Origin: Perognathus longimembris pacificus
Lineage: Eukaryota > Chordata > Mammalia > Rodentia > Heteromyidae
DNA length: 64,000 nt
Reading direction: 5' to 3'
Assembly: GCF_023159225.1 (NCBI RefSeq)
Contig: NC_063176.1
Span: forward strand, 31,723,786-31,787,785
The position numbers and the translations under genes are program-made. The notes under the pieces are model-generated. The model saw nothing but the letters and a program-made list of their open reading frames with translations. It was not told the DNA's origin and made no database searches. This document shows positions 32,012 to 43,795 of this stretch, piece by piece. Numbering within the stretch: the stretch's first letter is position 1; each line of letters starts with the position of its first letter.

Positions 32012-33981
32012 TTGGATTGGGATTGCCAGTCTACCAGCACCTGTGAGCACTGTTTAAGACCCAAAGCAGCCCTTACCAAGCACTGTTGTGTAAATCTTAC
32101 AATTTCACAATTATATACAGATAACTTGTATACCTGTCTATAAAGTTAGATTTGGTGTTCCTAAAGAATACAATTTCAATATAACATCTGATCCTGGGCC
32201 CTGTATTCAGTAGTTACTTATTTACTGTTACAACCTTATACACAATTCTTGTTTTTATATTAAGTTCTTTTAGGACTGGCTTTCTCTATGAACCCCTTTG
32301 ATTCACTCGTGTTAAGCTGGGATATCCTCTATCCAATAACCAGGAGTCAATGGAGCCTGAAGGTCCAGGCAGTAAGTCAGGAGGGTAAGTTGGAGGTAGT
32401 AAAGAGAATAGAGTAAAGTGTATTGGGGGGGGGGTGGTGATTTTGGTTTAGTTTCAGTGACGTGGAAATGTGGAGAAGAGTAGAATCAGTAGAAAGCACA
32501 TTGATAAAATGACAGACACTGGAGAGTTAGCAGAAAAGGGTGTAGGTGTTATTTATAGGAAAGTAATTTTTAAAGGAAGAGGATGCAACGAGAGAAATGA
32601 AGTAAAAATACTGGAAGACAGATACACAAAACAGAGAAAAATTATTTCAAGGAAGCATAAGTAAATAAAAAGGAAAATAACAGAAAAGGGACACCCAAGC
32701 AAATAAACAAACACAAAAAAAAACTTGATAAAACAAACCAGTAAAAATGGAAAACAAACAAACAAACCAACAAACAAAAAACAGCCAATGATGTTTCAGG
32801 TGTGAAAAAATTAAAAAGAAAATTTAAAAGAAAAGTTTAAAAAAAAATGTTTGAAAAGAAAAAGAAACCAGTCTCAGGTTTCCCTGCAGTGGACTGCAGT
32901 CTATTTTCCTGATTGGCTGGTTTGACTTGATTTCAGTTGGCAAGGGGTGGATCTGTTCTGACCTTCTCCCCTGTTGGTGCAATTGTGGGTCTCTGAGGTT
33001 CGCACAGCTTGCAGGCAGGCCTTGGGCGTCCTCTGTCGATGGGGACATAGGCAGTCACAGGAACTGTGGCTCCTCTGTCTGCTGTGGGGCCGCTGCCATT
33101 GATGCCTGGACTTGACTAGACTGTGAACTCAGCAGAGCGTGGCGCCTCTGGCCTGTTTTGCTCCACTAAGAGTTGCTTGCCTGAGGGAGGCAGCCTCTTT
33201 GGCATAGGTAGCTATGGAACGCAGCTCCGTTTTGGGCTGGGAATTAGTTTCCTCTGTGACGGGACCATTTAGCTGTCCCCGGAACTGTTTGTTCCTCCTT
33301 CTGTTGTTTCCGTGCCCCTGGTAGCTGCTCGCAGCTTTTGCTTTAAGTTTAGAAGTTCCGGCGGGCAGGGCGGGGCATCTCTGGATAATCCCCGGACTCG
33401 CCTCCCGCCTCCCGCCAGGGCAGCGGGCGTTCTTCTGGGCGGAGCTGGTTCTCACTGATTCCGCCCCTCCTGCCCTTTTCAAAGATGGCTTTTTTGACCT
33501 CACTTTCCCCAGGCCCGCTTCAGTTCCAGTCTGGTCTGACCCTATGCCAGTGGCAAAGATGGCGCTTTGCTCTGGCGGTGGGGACAGGGATGCCTTCCAG
33601 AAGCTGGACTGTAGGCACAAGCGAGAATAATTTTTTTTTTTTTTGCGGGGTACTCACGCTGTCTCTGCGATGTCAGGTCCTCCGTGCTCGGCTGCCATCT
33701 GGAGTATTTCTTGCTTTAGCTGCGTGGAGTGTGGCGGGCTGTGCCCGGCACTGTGCCGGAGCCGGCGCTGGCGCTGTGGCGGGATGCCGCCCGGAGCTCA
33801 AAACTGTGTTTTCAGACCAGCAAAGTCGATTTTTCCTTCCTGTTCAGAATCCCTGTACTGTTAGAACTTACTTTGGCTGTCTTTCTCGGAGAAACAGTTT
33901 CTATGAGGTGAGAAAACTACGATATCGGAGGGAGCTCTGCAGGGCTCAGCCGCTCCTCCGCCGTCTTCCACCGAAATCCCC
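32012..33981 (-). promoter_or_regulatory. L1-B 5' UTR and internal promoter, CpG-rich
   Basis: About 1,970 bp upstream of ORF1. The part next to the 5' end (about 33340-33970) is strikingly CpG- and GC-rich for this AT-rich window and acts as a small CpG island. The element begins with a GACGGCGGAGGAGC block; in L1-A and L1-C the same place reads AAGATGGC and AAGGCGGC, close to the YY1 core at the start of human L1. Two AAAGATGGC motifs occur on the opposite strand at about 33481-33490 and 33554-33563. No tandem monomers like those of mouse L1 promoters are visible. Confidence 0.8.
33129..33620 (-). other. Open sense frame in the L1-B 5' UTR
   Basis: A 163-codon frame without an ATG at its upstream end lies upstream of ORF1. 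A matching frame in L1-A (19737-20198) has an ATG. Both encode FW followed by PEQS.IF.TGIGSDQTGT and GLGKVR. Changes between the two copies are mostly non-synonymous, and a poly-A expansion near 33630-33645 shifts the upstream phase in L1-B. Probably an untranslated leader or upstream frame; function unknown. Confidence 0.3.
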
Positions 33982-34018
33982 CAAATGCTATTGTTTTATA
34001 TACCAGTATTTAGAATAA
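33485..34018 (+). other. Antisense open frame in the L1-B 5' UTR reading into flanking DNA
   Basis: A 177-codon frame with an ATG at 33485 in a strong start context (A at -3, G at +4) runs antisense to the L1 5' UTR, crosses the L1 5' end at 33981 and stops at 34018 in the flank. This layout recalls primate ORF0. Segment GC.PEL..VF and FFLP.QNP.TV.TY is open in the same frame in L1-A (19568-19891). Differences between the copies are mostly non-synonymous, so coding constraint is not supported. Whether it is transcribed is unknown. Confidence 0.35.
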
Positions 34019-35586
34019 AATTTGAGTAATAGTGAATAGTGATATCGGTTTTCAAACATGGTTGTATACCCAGAAATGTGTTTTAAAAAGATTACATTAG
34101 GAAGTGATGGTGTTAGGAATTTGAAACTTAATGTGAGAAATAAATTAGAAGAGAGTTAACACTAATGAACTGTTAATTAGAACCTAACTCAGGATACTTA
34201 CAACGAAAACTTTAGTTCAGACGAGAATCAATCAGTCATCAAGTAGTCTCTATGTACTTGCCATAAACCGACCATTTTCTAGGTATTGTGAATATAGAAG
34301 AAACTGAAACAATATAATTTTCATTATATGGGTTATATTTCTTATCATGAGTTTAAATCATTAACTATCACAATATAAGAGCGAGAGAGAAACAGAGCGA
34401 CAAAGAATTCAAGTACTTTGGTTTAGATAAAGAGAACACTGAAAGGGATAGGAAACATGCTGTGAAAGAAGAAATTAAATGATTTTAGAAGGCTTTGCTG
34501 AGAAATAAACATTTTAGATACATTTGAAAGTGGTAGAATACATGCCATTCAGCTATTAGAAGCAAAGTCATTCTTAGCTTAGGATCATGCCAATGGGAAT
34601 GTGCTTGTCTGTTCACCATGGTTGAAATGGAGAAACAGTGCTAATTTCACCAGATTTCCACAAGCTGGACATATGTTTTCTCACCAAATCCAAATCATTG
34701 GTCAATCTGAGTTATAATTTTAAATCATATTATAGATCTATTCCTGTCTCTTTAACCTGCCCTTCTACTGTTTCTCTCACTTAGCCACAAATTACTTCAA
34801 ACTGGCTGATTTCTCCCTGCCTTATCCTCATCCTTATCTGCCCTTTCTACCCTCTTGGCCCTCCAGTGCCTCCTCATCTGCCTTGAATCTACTATTTGAT
34901 CATGATCTCCCACTTCTCAGAGTGCTTATAATATTTTGCTAGCTGCTGATAATGCTCCAACCTTAATGATGTCTTTTCTTAAATCAAATATTTAAGGTTG
35001 TTCCTTCTTTATCCCATTTACATATTATTTCATCTCAAAATGTGTATTCTTCAAACTTTCAAATCCTATAGGCTGTAATTCATTGCTTCTTCAACTGTCC
35101 CACACTGAATGTTGTAGTTGCAACTTTTAAAATGCTGAAAGAGAAGCTCTCTATTCTGGAGTGTTTCAGATACTGTGAGAGAATACATTAGGATTGAAAA
35201 ATTGGCAAAGATACTCAAATACTAAGGTGGAAAATTGAAAATATGTGGAAGAGTGATTTGAAAAATAAGATAAGATGATAGTAATGTCTTCTCAAATAGG
35301 AGTAATGTAAATAATAGTTTTAGTTTCTATATAAGCACTTTGAAATTTGGGCTACATGCTCAAATTTCTGGATGAATGTAGAATCTGAAGTTGGTAAGTA
35401 GCTTTTTAAAAATATCTCACTTCTTGTACATTTTAAAATCAATTTCATATTTTTTAAGTTAAATCATCTCCTGCATATTTTTCTCCATCTATTGCTGTGT
35501 TACTATAATTGACTTATATAAAACAAGTAGGAACTATGCCCAAGAATGGTAACACAAAATTCCATACATTTGAAATTTTGTTATCT
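33998..35586. other. Non-coding DNA, no gene seen
   Basis: AT-rich sequence without recognised repeats. A pyrimidine-rich segment at about 34740-34920 is not assigned. Confidence 0.5.
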
Positions 35587-35670
35587 GGATTTTTTTCTTA
35601 TTTATTGTCAAAGTGATGTACACAGAGGTTACAGTTTCATTCGTTAGGTATTGGATACATTTCTTGGATT
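35587..35670 (-). mobile_element. LINE-1 3' tip only (about 80 bp), antisense
   Basis: Contains TTATTTATTGTCAAAGTGATGTACA..GAGGTTACAGTTTCATTCG and ends near ATTGGATACATTTCTTGG, the reverse complement of the terminal L1 3' UTR. The weak flank similarity (CTGGAT/TTGGAT) is too short to confirm a duplication. Confidence 0.75.
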
Positions 35671-37564
35671 TTATAAACACTTAACTTGAAAATTTAAGAT
35701 TTGACCTGAATTCCGCAGTGATCTTGAGCTAATCATTCTATTAGGACTTAACATGAAAATAAATAAGGTACAGATTTGGATTACTCAGATTCTCAAATTT
35801 GTAGACTCTTGCACATGTCTCTTTTTACCTAACCACATATGATGATTGCAAACCCTCAATTTTAATTGATTATGAACAAGGAGTTGTAGGAGATACTAGG
35901 GTGTGTTTTTAATTTACCTAATTATCTGTGATTGAGACTCATTTAAGCCAATCATGCTGAGTATCATGTGATTGCTTCTCTTTGAATGGAGTTTGCCAGA
36001 CAAGAGGAGGCTCAAATCCATGAGGAGGCTCAAATCCATGTTTTGAGTTATTAACCAGATCTTGACAGAATTTGACAGAATCCTAAACACTGCTCCCAAA
36101 GATGTCAACTATTTAGGTAATGAAAATAAAATTTAACAGATAGTTTAAGCCATGCTCTTTTTTTCTGATATAATTTTATTGAAACTAAACATATAAGAAG
36201 AGGTTGCTGTTTTTGTGAGTTGTGAAAACAAAACAAAGCAAAAAAAAATAAAAGCAAAATTCGGGTGTTCTACGTTTTCAAAGAAAGTCCACAGACAGTA
36301 AGATTTGTAGTAAAATAATGTAGAGGAATCATTGAAGGTTAAGGCTTACAAGAGCAATGATCAAAGGAGAGCTAGATTACATGAAGTGAGAGAACCAGGG
36401 CTATCATGAATAGATTTCCAGAAGGCTAAAATATAGCTGGAATACAGAATTACCAGGCTTAGGGTACATATTTCAAAAAAAAAAAAAAGAGGGAAGGGGA
36501 AAACAGTGAACTTAACAACAATTAAAGGTAAGAGAAAACCAGTGACATATCAGCAGAAGTATGGGCTAGAATTTGACATAGTAGCTGTATCCTTTGGGAC
36601 AATGGCTACAAACTGATAAAAAAAAACTGATATTGGTAGATAATGACAGAGAGAAAATGAAATTAAACTTCTAACTACAAAATCATGATTTTAATACAAG
36701 TCTAGTCAAATGTAGCACAATATTCTGACTCACTCAACAGGTAAACACATAGCCAATTTTAAAGTATATTTGGCAGAAAAAAAACAGTCATTTGGGGTTG
36801 GTTTGAGATGGTAAAGGAGGTAATAGTGAATGATTTTCAGGTGTTTATGTGTTAGGAAAGAAAAATGCCACACTGGAAACAAACAAACCAGTGCATAACT
36901 AAAATTATACTGTAAGTTTGTGGATTTATTTTGTTTAAAATATAAAGTAGAGATAGTTCTACAAGCAAGCAAGGTTAAGTATATTGTTAAGCTCCTGGGT
37001 TAACTTAGTAAAAAGAATGTTCATCAGTTACTGCTTGTAGAAAAAAAAAAGATCTGGAAAGTACTGGACACCTAGCTTACTTTAAGGAGACAATCCTGGG
37101 TGGGCTAGAGGTAAATAGTACCATGTGCAATACTGAGATAAGAAAAATATATCTAACACTTGTCCGGCTTTATATGGACTAAATCATATACTTTATGATA
37201 ATAGGATACAAAATTCATCAGAAAATAATGTCAACAGGATTTTTTGCATGTTTTGGTGCTTCAAATTTTGGGATTCTATAACACTGTCAAATGTACAAAA
37301 TATTTTTTGAGAAGATAAAAAAACAATACCTTCATAAATAACTTCAGTACATTAGGACATAGTATATGGTAGGTATTAGAGTGAGAATTTATGGAAATAT
37401 CTCAATGCAAGGCCTCAGTGAAATTAATAAAATGAATTTTGGAGAAAAATATTTTAAGAGAGGGTTTGAAGTTTCCCTAATAAAAATCTTGGAACCAGAT
37501 TAATATATCTTGAACATTTTAATGCACATACATTTTCTTGTATTCTAATATACATACAATTCTC
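35671..37564. other. Non-coding DNA, no gene seen
   Basis: AT-rich DNA with a short local duplication (GAGGAGGCTCAAATCCATG twice, at about 36004-36040) and an A run at 36475-36488. No gene recognised. Confidence 0.5.
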
Positions 37565-37930
37565 TGTGTTTGTTTGCTAGGATTTCCATAATAAAGTATC
37601 ACAGATTGGCTTTTTTAAACAACAGAAGCTAGAGAGAAGTTGATGAGTAAAGTGTGTCTATTCTAATGGCCACGAAGGAGAATTTATTTCAAGCATCTCC
37701 TTTTACTGGTTAATAACAAGCTTTTCTTGGTTGTCTTGACATTATCGTCTCTGTGTAGACATATCTACATTTTCTCTTCATGGAGGACGCCAATCATATC
37801 TGATTAGGGCACACCCAAGGTTCTCACTTTACTTCCATTAACTCTTTAAACGTTTTTTCCCCAAACACAGTGTTGTTGAGGCACTGGTTCTTTGTATTAG
37901 TTCAAGATAAGACAATTCAGACTCTAAAAC
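37565..37930 (+). mobile_element. Ancient mammalian interspersed repeat (family name not resolved)
   Basis: The words GATTTCCATAATAAAGTATC, CACAGATTGGC, TTAAACAACAGAAG, ACGCCAATCATATCTGATTA, GGGCACACCCAAGG, CCAAACACAG and TTGAGGCACTGG follow in the order of a widespread old placental repeat that starts with a GCCATAACAAAATACCACA-like block. It is heavily decayed. Confidence 0.6.
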
Positions 37931-40204
37931 CTACTTTCTTGTTATTTTTTTTCAATAATGTTCAGGCACAATGACTACTGAATACGTGTGTGTGCGTGTG
38001 TGTGTGTGTGTACATACATAGATACAAACATATGTGTTGGCATTTTATGTTTATGTTAGATTCATTTTTGAAAAGCTAATTTCTGTGTGCATTCAGGATC
38101 CAAAGCTACTGTGAAGTTATTTATAGTCATGAAATAACAGCAATACAGGAAAGATTGTAACTCTCCCTTGACTTTAAAAATTGTTGGACAATTAGTATTA
38201 AAATTCAAATATACCAATATGTTAACACTTCAATCAAATATGCCTTAACTTTGAAAAACACTTGAAATTAATTTTATTAACAATTGCAATTAATCCATAT
38301 TAACTCAGTTTCAATTATCCTTTTGAAAAACACACAGCAAATTATGAACTGAATAGGCTTAAATCTGAAAAATAAAATGGTTGAAATATATTAAAGCTTT
38401 AAAATACTGTGATCTGGAATATTCATGCTCCATAACTGGGCTTGTATGTGAAATGTGGTTTCTAGACTATTTTACTGAAAGCCACAGGTACAAAAATCAT
38501 GGAGATCTAGAGGAGTTTCTTTTATGGCCTAATCTAAGTTTTTAATAAAGGAAAAAGAAATCAGTAGGACTCAGAACTACAAACATAGGCAGGAAACAAA
38601 ATCAAGAAGGATAACCATTTGAAGAAAATTAATCTGACACAGTTATATTGTAAGAACAGAACTGCATGCAGAAATAGTCTAATGGGTGGCCATAATCAGT
38701 CTATTAGAATGGTATTTAAGTATGTCTTTTCTTTTAAAAATCAAAGCATCCCATACCTGTGACATAATATTCTGTCTGTTCAACCCAAATATCTTCTAAT
38801 ATCTATAAATACTTTGACAAAACATTTTTTTTCTCTGAGTGTAAGAGTTGAGCACTAAACATAGTATAATTTTTTTTAAGCACAGTATTTATTTAGCATG
38901 GGAGGTAGTGATTCTGACTATCAGTACCAAAATCTTGTGATGGTTTTCAGACATCTATAGCTATCTAAGAGTGAGTCACGTGGCTCTTGTAAATCCCTTA
39001 GCTGCTCACTTGCCTGGCCCTATTGCCCAAGGAAGAGGTGTCTAGAAACACTTGTCAAAATTAATCTTGAAGACCATGGAAACTAAAGCTGGCCAAGCAA
39101 TATAGCTAGAAATGGGAAGAAAGTAGAGTGTGATTTGGCTGCTGATTTGAGCTTCACAAGGAGAAAAAATTATTAAAGAAACCCTCCTTGGTATAGTTTT
39201 CATTTAAGAGGTCCTCATAACTTTTGCCTAATTTACTTTTGGTTTTATAGTTAAATGACAGGCATTTTATTTCAGTGGTTTCTGTTCAGTATATTCTAAA
39301 TGGTATTGCCTGTAAAATGAACATTTGCTGACTTATTAACATAGATGATTTAATCAGATTGATAGATGTAGCTTCTCTGATGAACATTATAATTATAAAC
39401 AGAAAATGCAACTTTAAGACTGTTGAAAAATCAGAACAAATTGGAGGATATGAAGCATTCAACTGGTATTAGCAGCTTTCTGACACAACACCTCTTTTCA
39501 AGAAGCTATTACAGATTATCATGTCAAGTTCTGATCTCCAAGGCAACACTTTATGCATGCTGAAAGGGCTCACATGATTATGAAGCATTTTGGTTTTACA
39601 TCTGGAGTCAAAGTATAATCAGTTCTCTATCCTAATGGGAATAGGAGAAATGGGGAAGCATAAAGGGGCTCAGTGTGATAGTAGCAATCTGTCACTTTCA
39701 CTTTCCTGAAGGCTACGTAATAAAGACCTTTCCTGGACCAGAGATTAGGGTTTCAAGCAAAAATTTACCTCTTTTTCTATCTCTAATAAAATGCTGCCAC
39801 ACTCTCTTCATATAATAGGAGATAATCCTTAGGAACTGTCAAAAGAATTTCCCTTCTTTGATTGAGCTAAATTGTACCATCTTCCTACAAAGGACTGAAA
39901 ATTTCCAGTCACTATATACAATTACATAAAAAAGGTCAACATTATATTGGACAGAACACCTATTTTCTATCAAATTTATTGTAATCTCTATTTCCTCTAC
40001 TTATCATAATTTTCTACAGCTGTGTAACCAATTAATTAGGGCAGGACAATGAAATATGCATCAAAGCAAAGAAGGGGACAAAATGACATTTTGCTGTTTT
40101 AGTATGTTACCTGTTCTTCAAGAATGACAGTGAGGATATCTGAGGATTGAAGTTCAAAGCTGGTGCAGGCAGGAAAATCATGGAGACTTGAATCTCCAAT
40201 TAAC
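37931..40204. other. Non-coding DNA, no gene seen
   Basis: No recognised repeat or gene. A GT-rich simple repeat lies at about 37985-38011. Confidence 0.5.
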
Positions 40205-40330
40205 TGTCAAAAATGCAGAAGTGGAGCTGAGGGCTCAAGTGGTAGAACACTAGCTTCAAGCTAAAAGAGTATAGGACAGCATTAAAGCCCCAAGTTCAAG
40301 TCCCAATATTGACACAAAATAAAAAATGTT
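40205..40330 (+). mobile_element. Right monomer of the dimer ID-type SINE
   Basis: Starts at GCAGAAGTGGAGCTGAGG, continues with GGCTCAAGTGGTAGAACACT, GACAGCATTAAAGCCCC and CAAGTCCCAATATTGACAC, then an A-rich tail. Only the right half of the dimer is present. Confidence 0.75.
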
Positions 40331-42611
40331 AGAATTCTTTAAAAACGATCAACCTAATCAGAAAATTTAAGTAGAAATAGGTCTTGAAGGGCCAAGACAA
40401 ATTTAGACAAAAAAGAAAACTTACTCTTGACTACAAAACTTAATTTATAGCTCTACTATGTAAGTCAGTGTGATGCTGGCATAAAGAGTGACATGAAGAT
40501 CTACGATACAAAAGAGACAATTAATTTCCCCCACATAATAGTAATTTGGTATAAGAGAGTCTGTTCAGCAAATGACAGGAATAACATTTTGGTACATTGT
40601 GGCATGCAAATATAAAATATATACTGTCTTGCAATAGAGCAAGAATTTGTGAGAGAACATTATATAAGTTCTAGCAGAAAATATATTTTTTTCTACTCCT
40701 GGGATAAGAAAGTAAGTAGGTATAATGAATTACTTACTGAGGAATACTGATACCATTTAAGAATTATTCATTTGAAGTAGTTGGACTCTTCTTGCAAATA
40801 TTTATATTCAAAATGTGTTACATGTTCAGCATGAACAACAGCTGATCAGATAGTATTCCAAACCTGATTCCTAGGGAAATGTCACTTTAGGAACCATTTG
40901 AGAAGTATGCTGCTAGTATGATTATTCTAAAGTCTGGAATAAGTCAAAACTTCACTCCCTCAGCCATCTATTAAGCAAAGATTCAAGAGGAATAAGGAAA
41001 GAAAGAGGATTACACAATCATCTTGTCTCCAAAGAGTGATGGAAGCCAAATTGGCAGAGATGTTGAAGAGTGCTTGTTTGGGCTAGAGAGGAAACAAGAA
41101 TCATGCCATCATTTTAACTAGTATCATGAAATATCCTGGACCAATATTGATAGCAATTGCTTGCTTGTTTTTTTTTTTTAAACATGTAACTTCAGATATC
41201 AATTCAGTTAGGGTCACCATACTTCATTTGTGAAGTCGCTATTGCAGTCCTGGTTATATATTTCTGCAGTGCATTTTTAAGTGAGTTCTCTGGCCAGTCT
41301 GTTTTCTAACATGTCTAACATTAATCTCTCCTCACTCCTGTTCTCCCCCTTGCTTTCCTTTTCTTTAAGTGGGGATTAGTGCAGTAGAGACTAATTGACG
41401 TGACTGATAATTGTTTTTCTAGAAAGCCCCGGTGGTGCAGATTACAAAGGGGATAGCAAATTTTCTCCTCTGCTTCCATTATTTCACTTTTTGTCTTCAT
41501 TTATTCACTTGGCAGAATGTTAAGCCTAGTGGATAGCTGAGTCTTTATAGAAAGGTGAATGGATTTGGTGACTGGGCAACTTTAATTTCATACATGTAAT
41601 AAAGTCATTTAGATGCTTAGTGAGATCATTAAAAGTGTTAGTGGGCATTAAAAGAGAAAAAAATGCCACTACATTTTCCTTGTTAAGAAATAGATGAGTA
41701 ATATGAGGTTGAACATGACATGAAAAGATCTTTACTTTCATCTTGGATATATTAAAAAATTACAAGGAGGAAGGAGAGAATAGTGTTCTCCTAACTCTAT
41801 GCTTTTATTCTGCTTCTGTCTTTCCTTGGAAATTTCAATATTTGAATTTTTAGTGACAAAAATCTGCGTTGTGGACTTGTATATGTACTGGACATTTAAT
41901 TTAAAAAAATTGGGATGTCCTTATGGCAGAATTCATCTGAAAAGTGTTAACTTTGGAAAAAGCATAAGTACTTTCTTTTTCAAACTGACATAAATGTGAA
42001 TTCAAGTAGTCCTTCCCTTTACATGAACATTATCATATTAGTTCACAAATGGTAAAGATCTATTTTACCATCAACCCACAAACAGTAAGGAGATATTTTA
42101 TTTCAAAATCAAAGAGTTAAGCCATATCCTTATTCCTTTATTTAAAAATATTAAGGCTTAAACATTGTCACTGATTTTGCTGAAAGATGAAATTCCTATG
42201 CTAAGTATAGAGAGAAGAGGAAGTTTGAGATGGTATTGTACACAGAAGAAAATAAGCAGGAAGGAGAAATGCAGAGAGAAAATAGACTGGTAAGTTTTGG
42301 TAATTTACAGGAAATCTTGTGATAGTATTTTACATTCAGATAGGTAAGGACTAAAGTGGATCATAGCTAGGCAATTGTCTTTGAATTGACTACAGGGAAA
42401 AGCACAGCTCCTCACTCTGTTAAGAAGAGAAATAAGAAGAAGAAGGGGAAAAGAAAATAACTAAATATGCTAAGCATATTTGAAAATTGCTGTATGAAAC
42501 CTTTCCATCCATTCTGCCAAATAAGGGAAATTTAAATGATTTACTTCAGAGAAGTAAAGTACTAAAAGTATGCCAATTACAAAAATGGAGTTTACCCCTT
42601 CTCCTTCTGCA
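40331..42611. other. Non-coding DNA, no gene seen
   Basis: AT-rich unique-looking DNA. Open frames at 41526-41741 and 41799-41993 show no domain. Confidence 0.5.
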
Positions 42612-42616
42612 TTTAG

Positions 42617-42882
42617 TGAAAGGATATGTCACGGCCACCCTAGAGGACCATGCAGAGATAATCACAGACAGGAGAAGAAGGTTCATAAGGAGGTTTATAA
42701 AGGCCATAGTTCCCATGAGAGAGGGAGCTACATGGTGTCTGCACCTTATCCAGGTGGCAGCTTCTCTCTCCGGGGGTAAAGAGGAAGTAGGTAGGTAGTG
42801 AGTAGGAGTGGCTCATTAGGTATGGGTGGATCTGGGGGCTAGTGGGAGTAGCTGAGGACCTGAGGCAGGGGAAATGCTAACA
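42617..42882 (-). repeat. 3' LTR of the 42.6-47.4 kb element
   Basis: On the minus strand it runs TGTTAGCATTTCCCC to CTTTCA. It keeps a TATA-like CCTTTATAAACC near 42690-42701 on the minus strand. It aligns along its length with 47119-47385. Confidence 0.85.
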
Positions 42883-42893
42883 TTCCCCCATTT
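42883..42893 (-). other. Polypurine tract of the LTR element
   Basis: On the minus strand AAATGGGGGAATG sits directly upstream of the 3' LTR start TGTTAGC. Plus-strand DNA synthesis of LTR retroelements is primed at such a tract. It fixes the element orientation as minus. Confidence 0.75.
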
Positions 42894-43034
42894 GTTGTTT
42901 ATTAATAACAGAGGAGGGGTACCAGGCTGAAAGTATGGGCAGAGGTTGTTTCTTTTGGAGCTACTTCCTGCTGTAAAGGGGCGAAGTAGTCAGGGGTCCC
43001 TGATTCATCATTTGGCATGGTACCATCCAAGAAG

Positions 43035-43260
43035 ATTTTTTTTTTTTTTTTTTTTTTTTGCCAGTCCTGGGTCTTGGACTCAGGGCCTGAGCACTGTCCC
43101 TGGCTTCTTTTTGCTCAAGGCTAGCACTCTGCCACTTAAGCAACAGCGCCACTTCTGACCATTTTCTGTATACGTGGTGCTAGGGAATTGAACCTAGGGC
43201 TTCATGTATGGGAGGCAAGCTCTCTTGCTACTAGGCCATATCCCCAGCCCCCCCCCCTCC
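43035..43260 (-). mobile_element. Dimer ID-type SINE nested in the LTR element
   Basis: A T-run of about 26 bases at 43036-43060 is followed by the antisense right monomer (CCAGTCCTGGGTCTTGGACT) and left monomer (GGGAATTGAACCTAGGGC), ending CCATATCCCCAGCC. The flanks repeat CCAAGAAG at 43027-43034 and 43261-43268. It inserted after the LTR element. Confidence 0.88.
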
Positions 43261-43720
43261 CCAAGAAGTATTTGTTTGACAGTTTGGTTGGTAAAAGTCC
43301 TCATCATTTCCACGAGAATAGTTATCAGGGCCAATGGGTCTCATGGTCTCTGGCTACCTCCTGCAGCTTGGGCACATCAAGGAGTCACTGGGGCTGGGGT
43401 CTTCAGGGTCCATATCTGTGCTGGGCACAGCATTGTATTAAGAGGATGGCCTTGAACTGCAAGTTCCCAGGTGGTGTCCTGGGTGTTATCCTGTTAAAAG
43501 AGACTACTGAAAAGGTCAGACAAAAGCCTTAGAAGTTCACAGGACCAGTTAACATGAACGAAATGGGAGAACACACCCTGGGCAAAAGCCAGAAAAGTTC
43601 CATTTGGAACATAAACCGAATTGTGGCCCATTACAAGGAAGGAGGAATAACTGGACTGGGGGCAGGAAGGAAGTGTTTAGGGATAGTGGACTGGTTGGGA
43701 GTAACCAGTCAGAGGCTAAC

Positions 43721-43756
43721 ATATATATATAATACACACACACACACACACACACA

Positions 43757-43794
<38 letters not shown>
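43721..43794 (+). repeat. (AT)n(CA)n microsatellite
   Basis: A short ATATATATAT run leads into a long CA repeat with a single interruption (CTCA near 43757). Confidence 0.92.

Positions 43795-43795
<1 letters not shown>

Larger units (their letters stand above)
26487..33981 (-). mobile_element. LINE-1 element L1-B, full length, young
   Basis: About 7.5 kb on the minus strand, flanked by a perfect 16-bp target-site duplication (26471-26486 and 33982-33997). The sense 3' end is a poly-A tail (T run through about 26494). The order on the minus strand is 5' UTR 33981-32012, ORF1 32011-30890, a 52-nt inter-ORF spacer, ORF2 30837-27000 and 3' UTR 26999-26495. The target site reads AT/AAAA on the sense strand, close to the L1 endonuclease preference TT/AAAA. 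It has a complete 5' end, open ORF1, near-open ORF2 and CpG-rich 5' UTR, all signs of a recent insertion. Confidence 0.95.

Noticed and set aside
33340..33970. CpG-rich island as a host gene promoter
   Set aside because: It lies entirely inside the L1-B 5' UTR and ends at the element boundary, so it is the L1 promoter rather than a host CpG island.
42487..42798. 103-codon plus-strand open frame
   Set aside because: It runs through the 3' LTR in antisense and the related frame at 47057-47293 is simply the other LTR.
43721..43794. Regularly spaced repeats that might be mistaken for an array
   Set aside because: Simple CA dinucleotide microsatellite, not a CRISPR or structured array.
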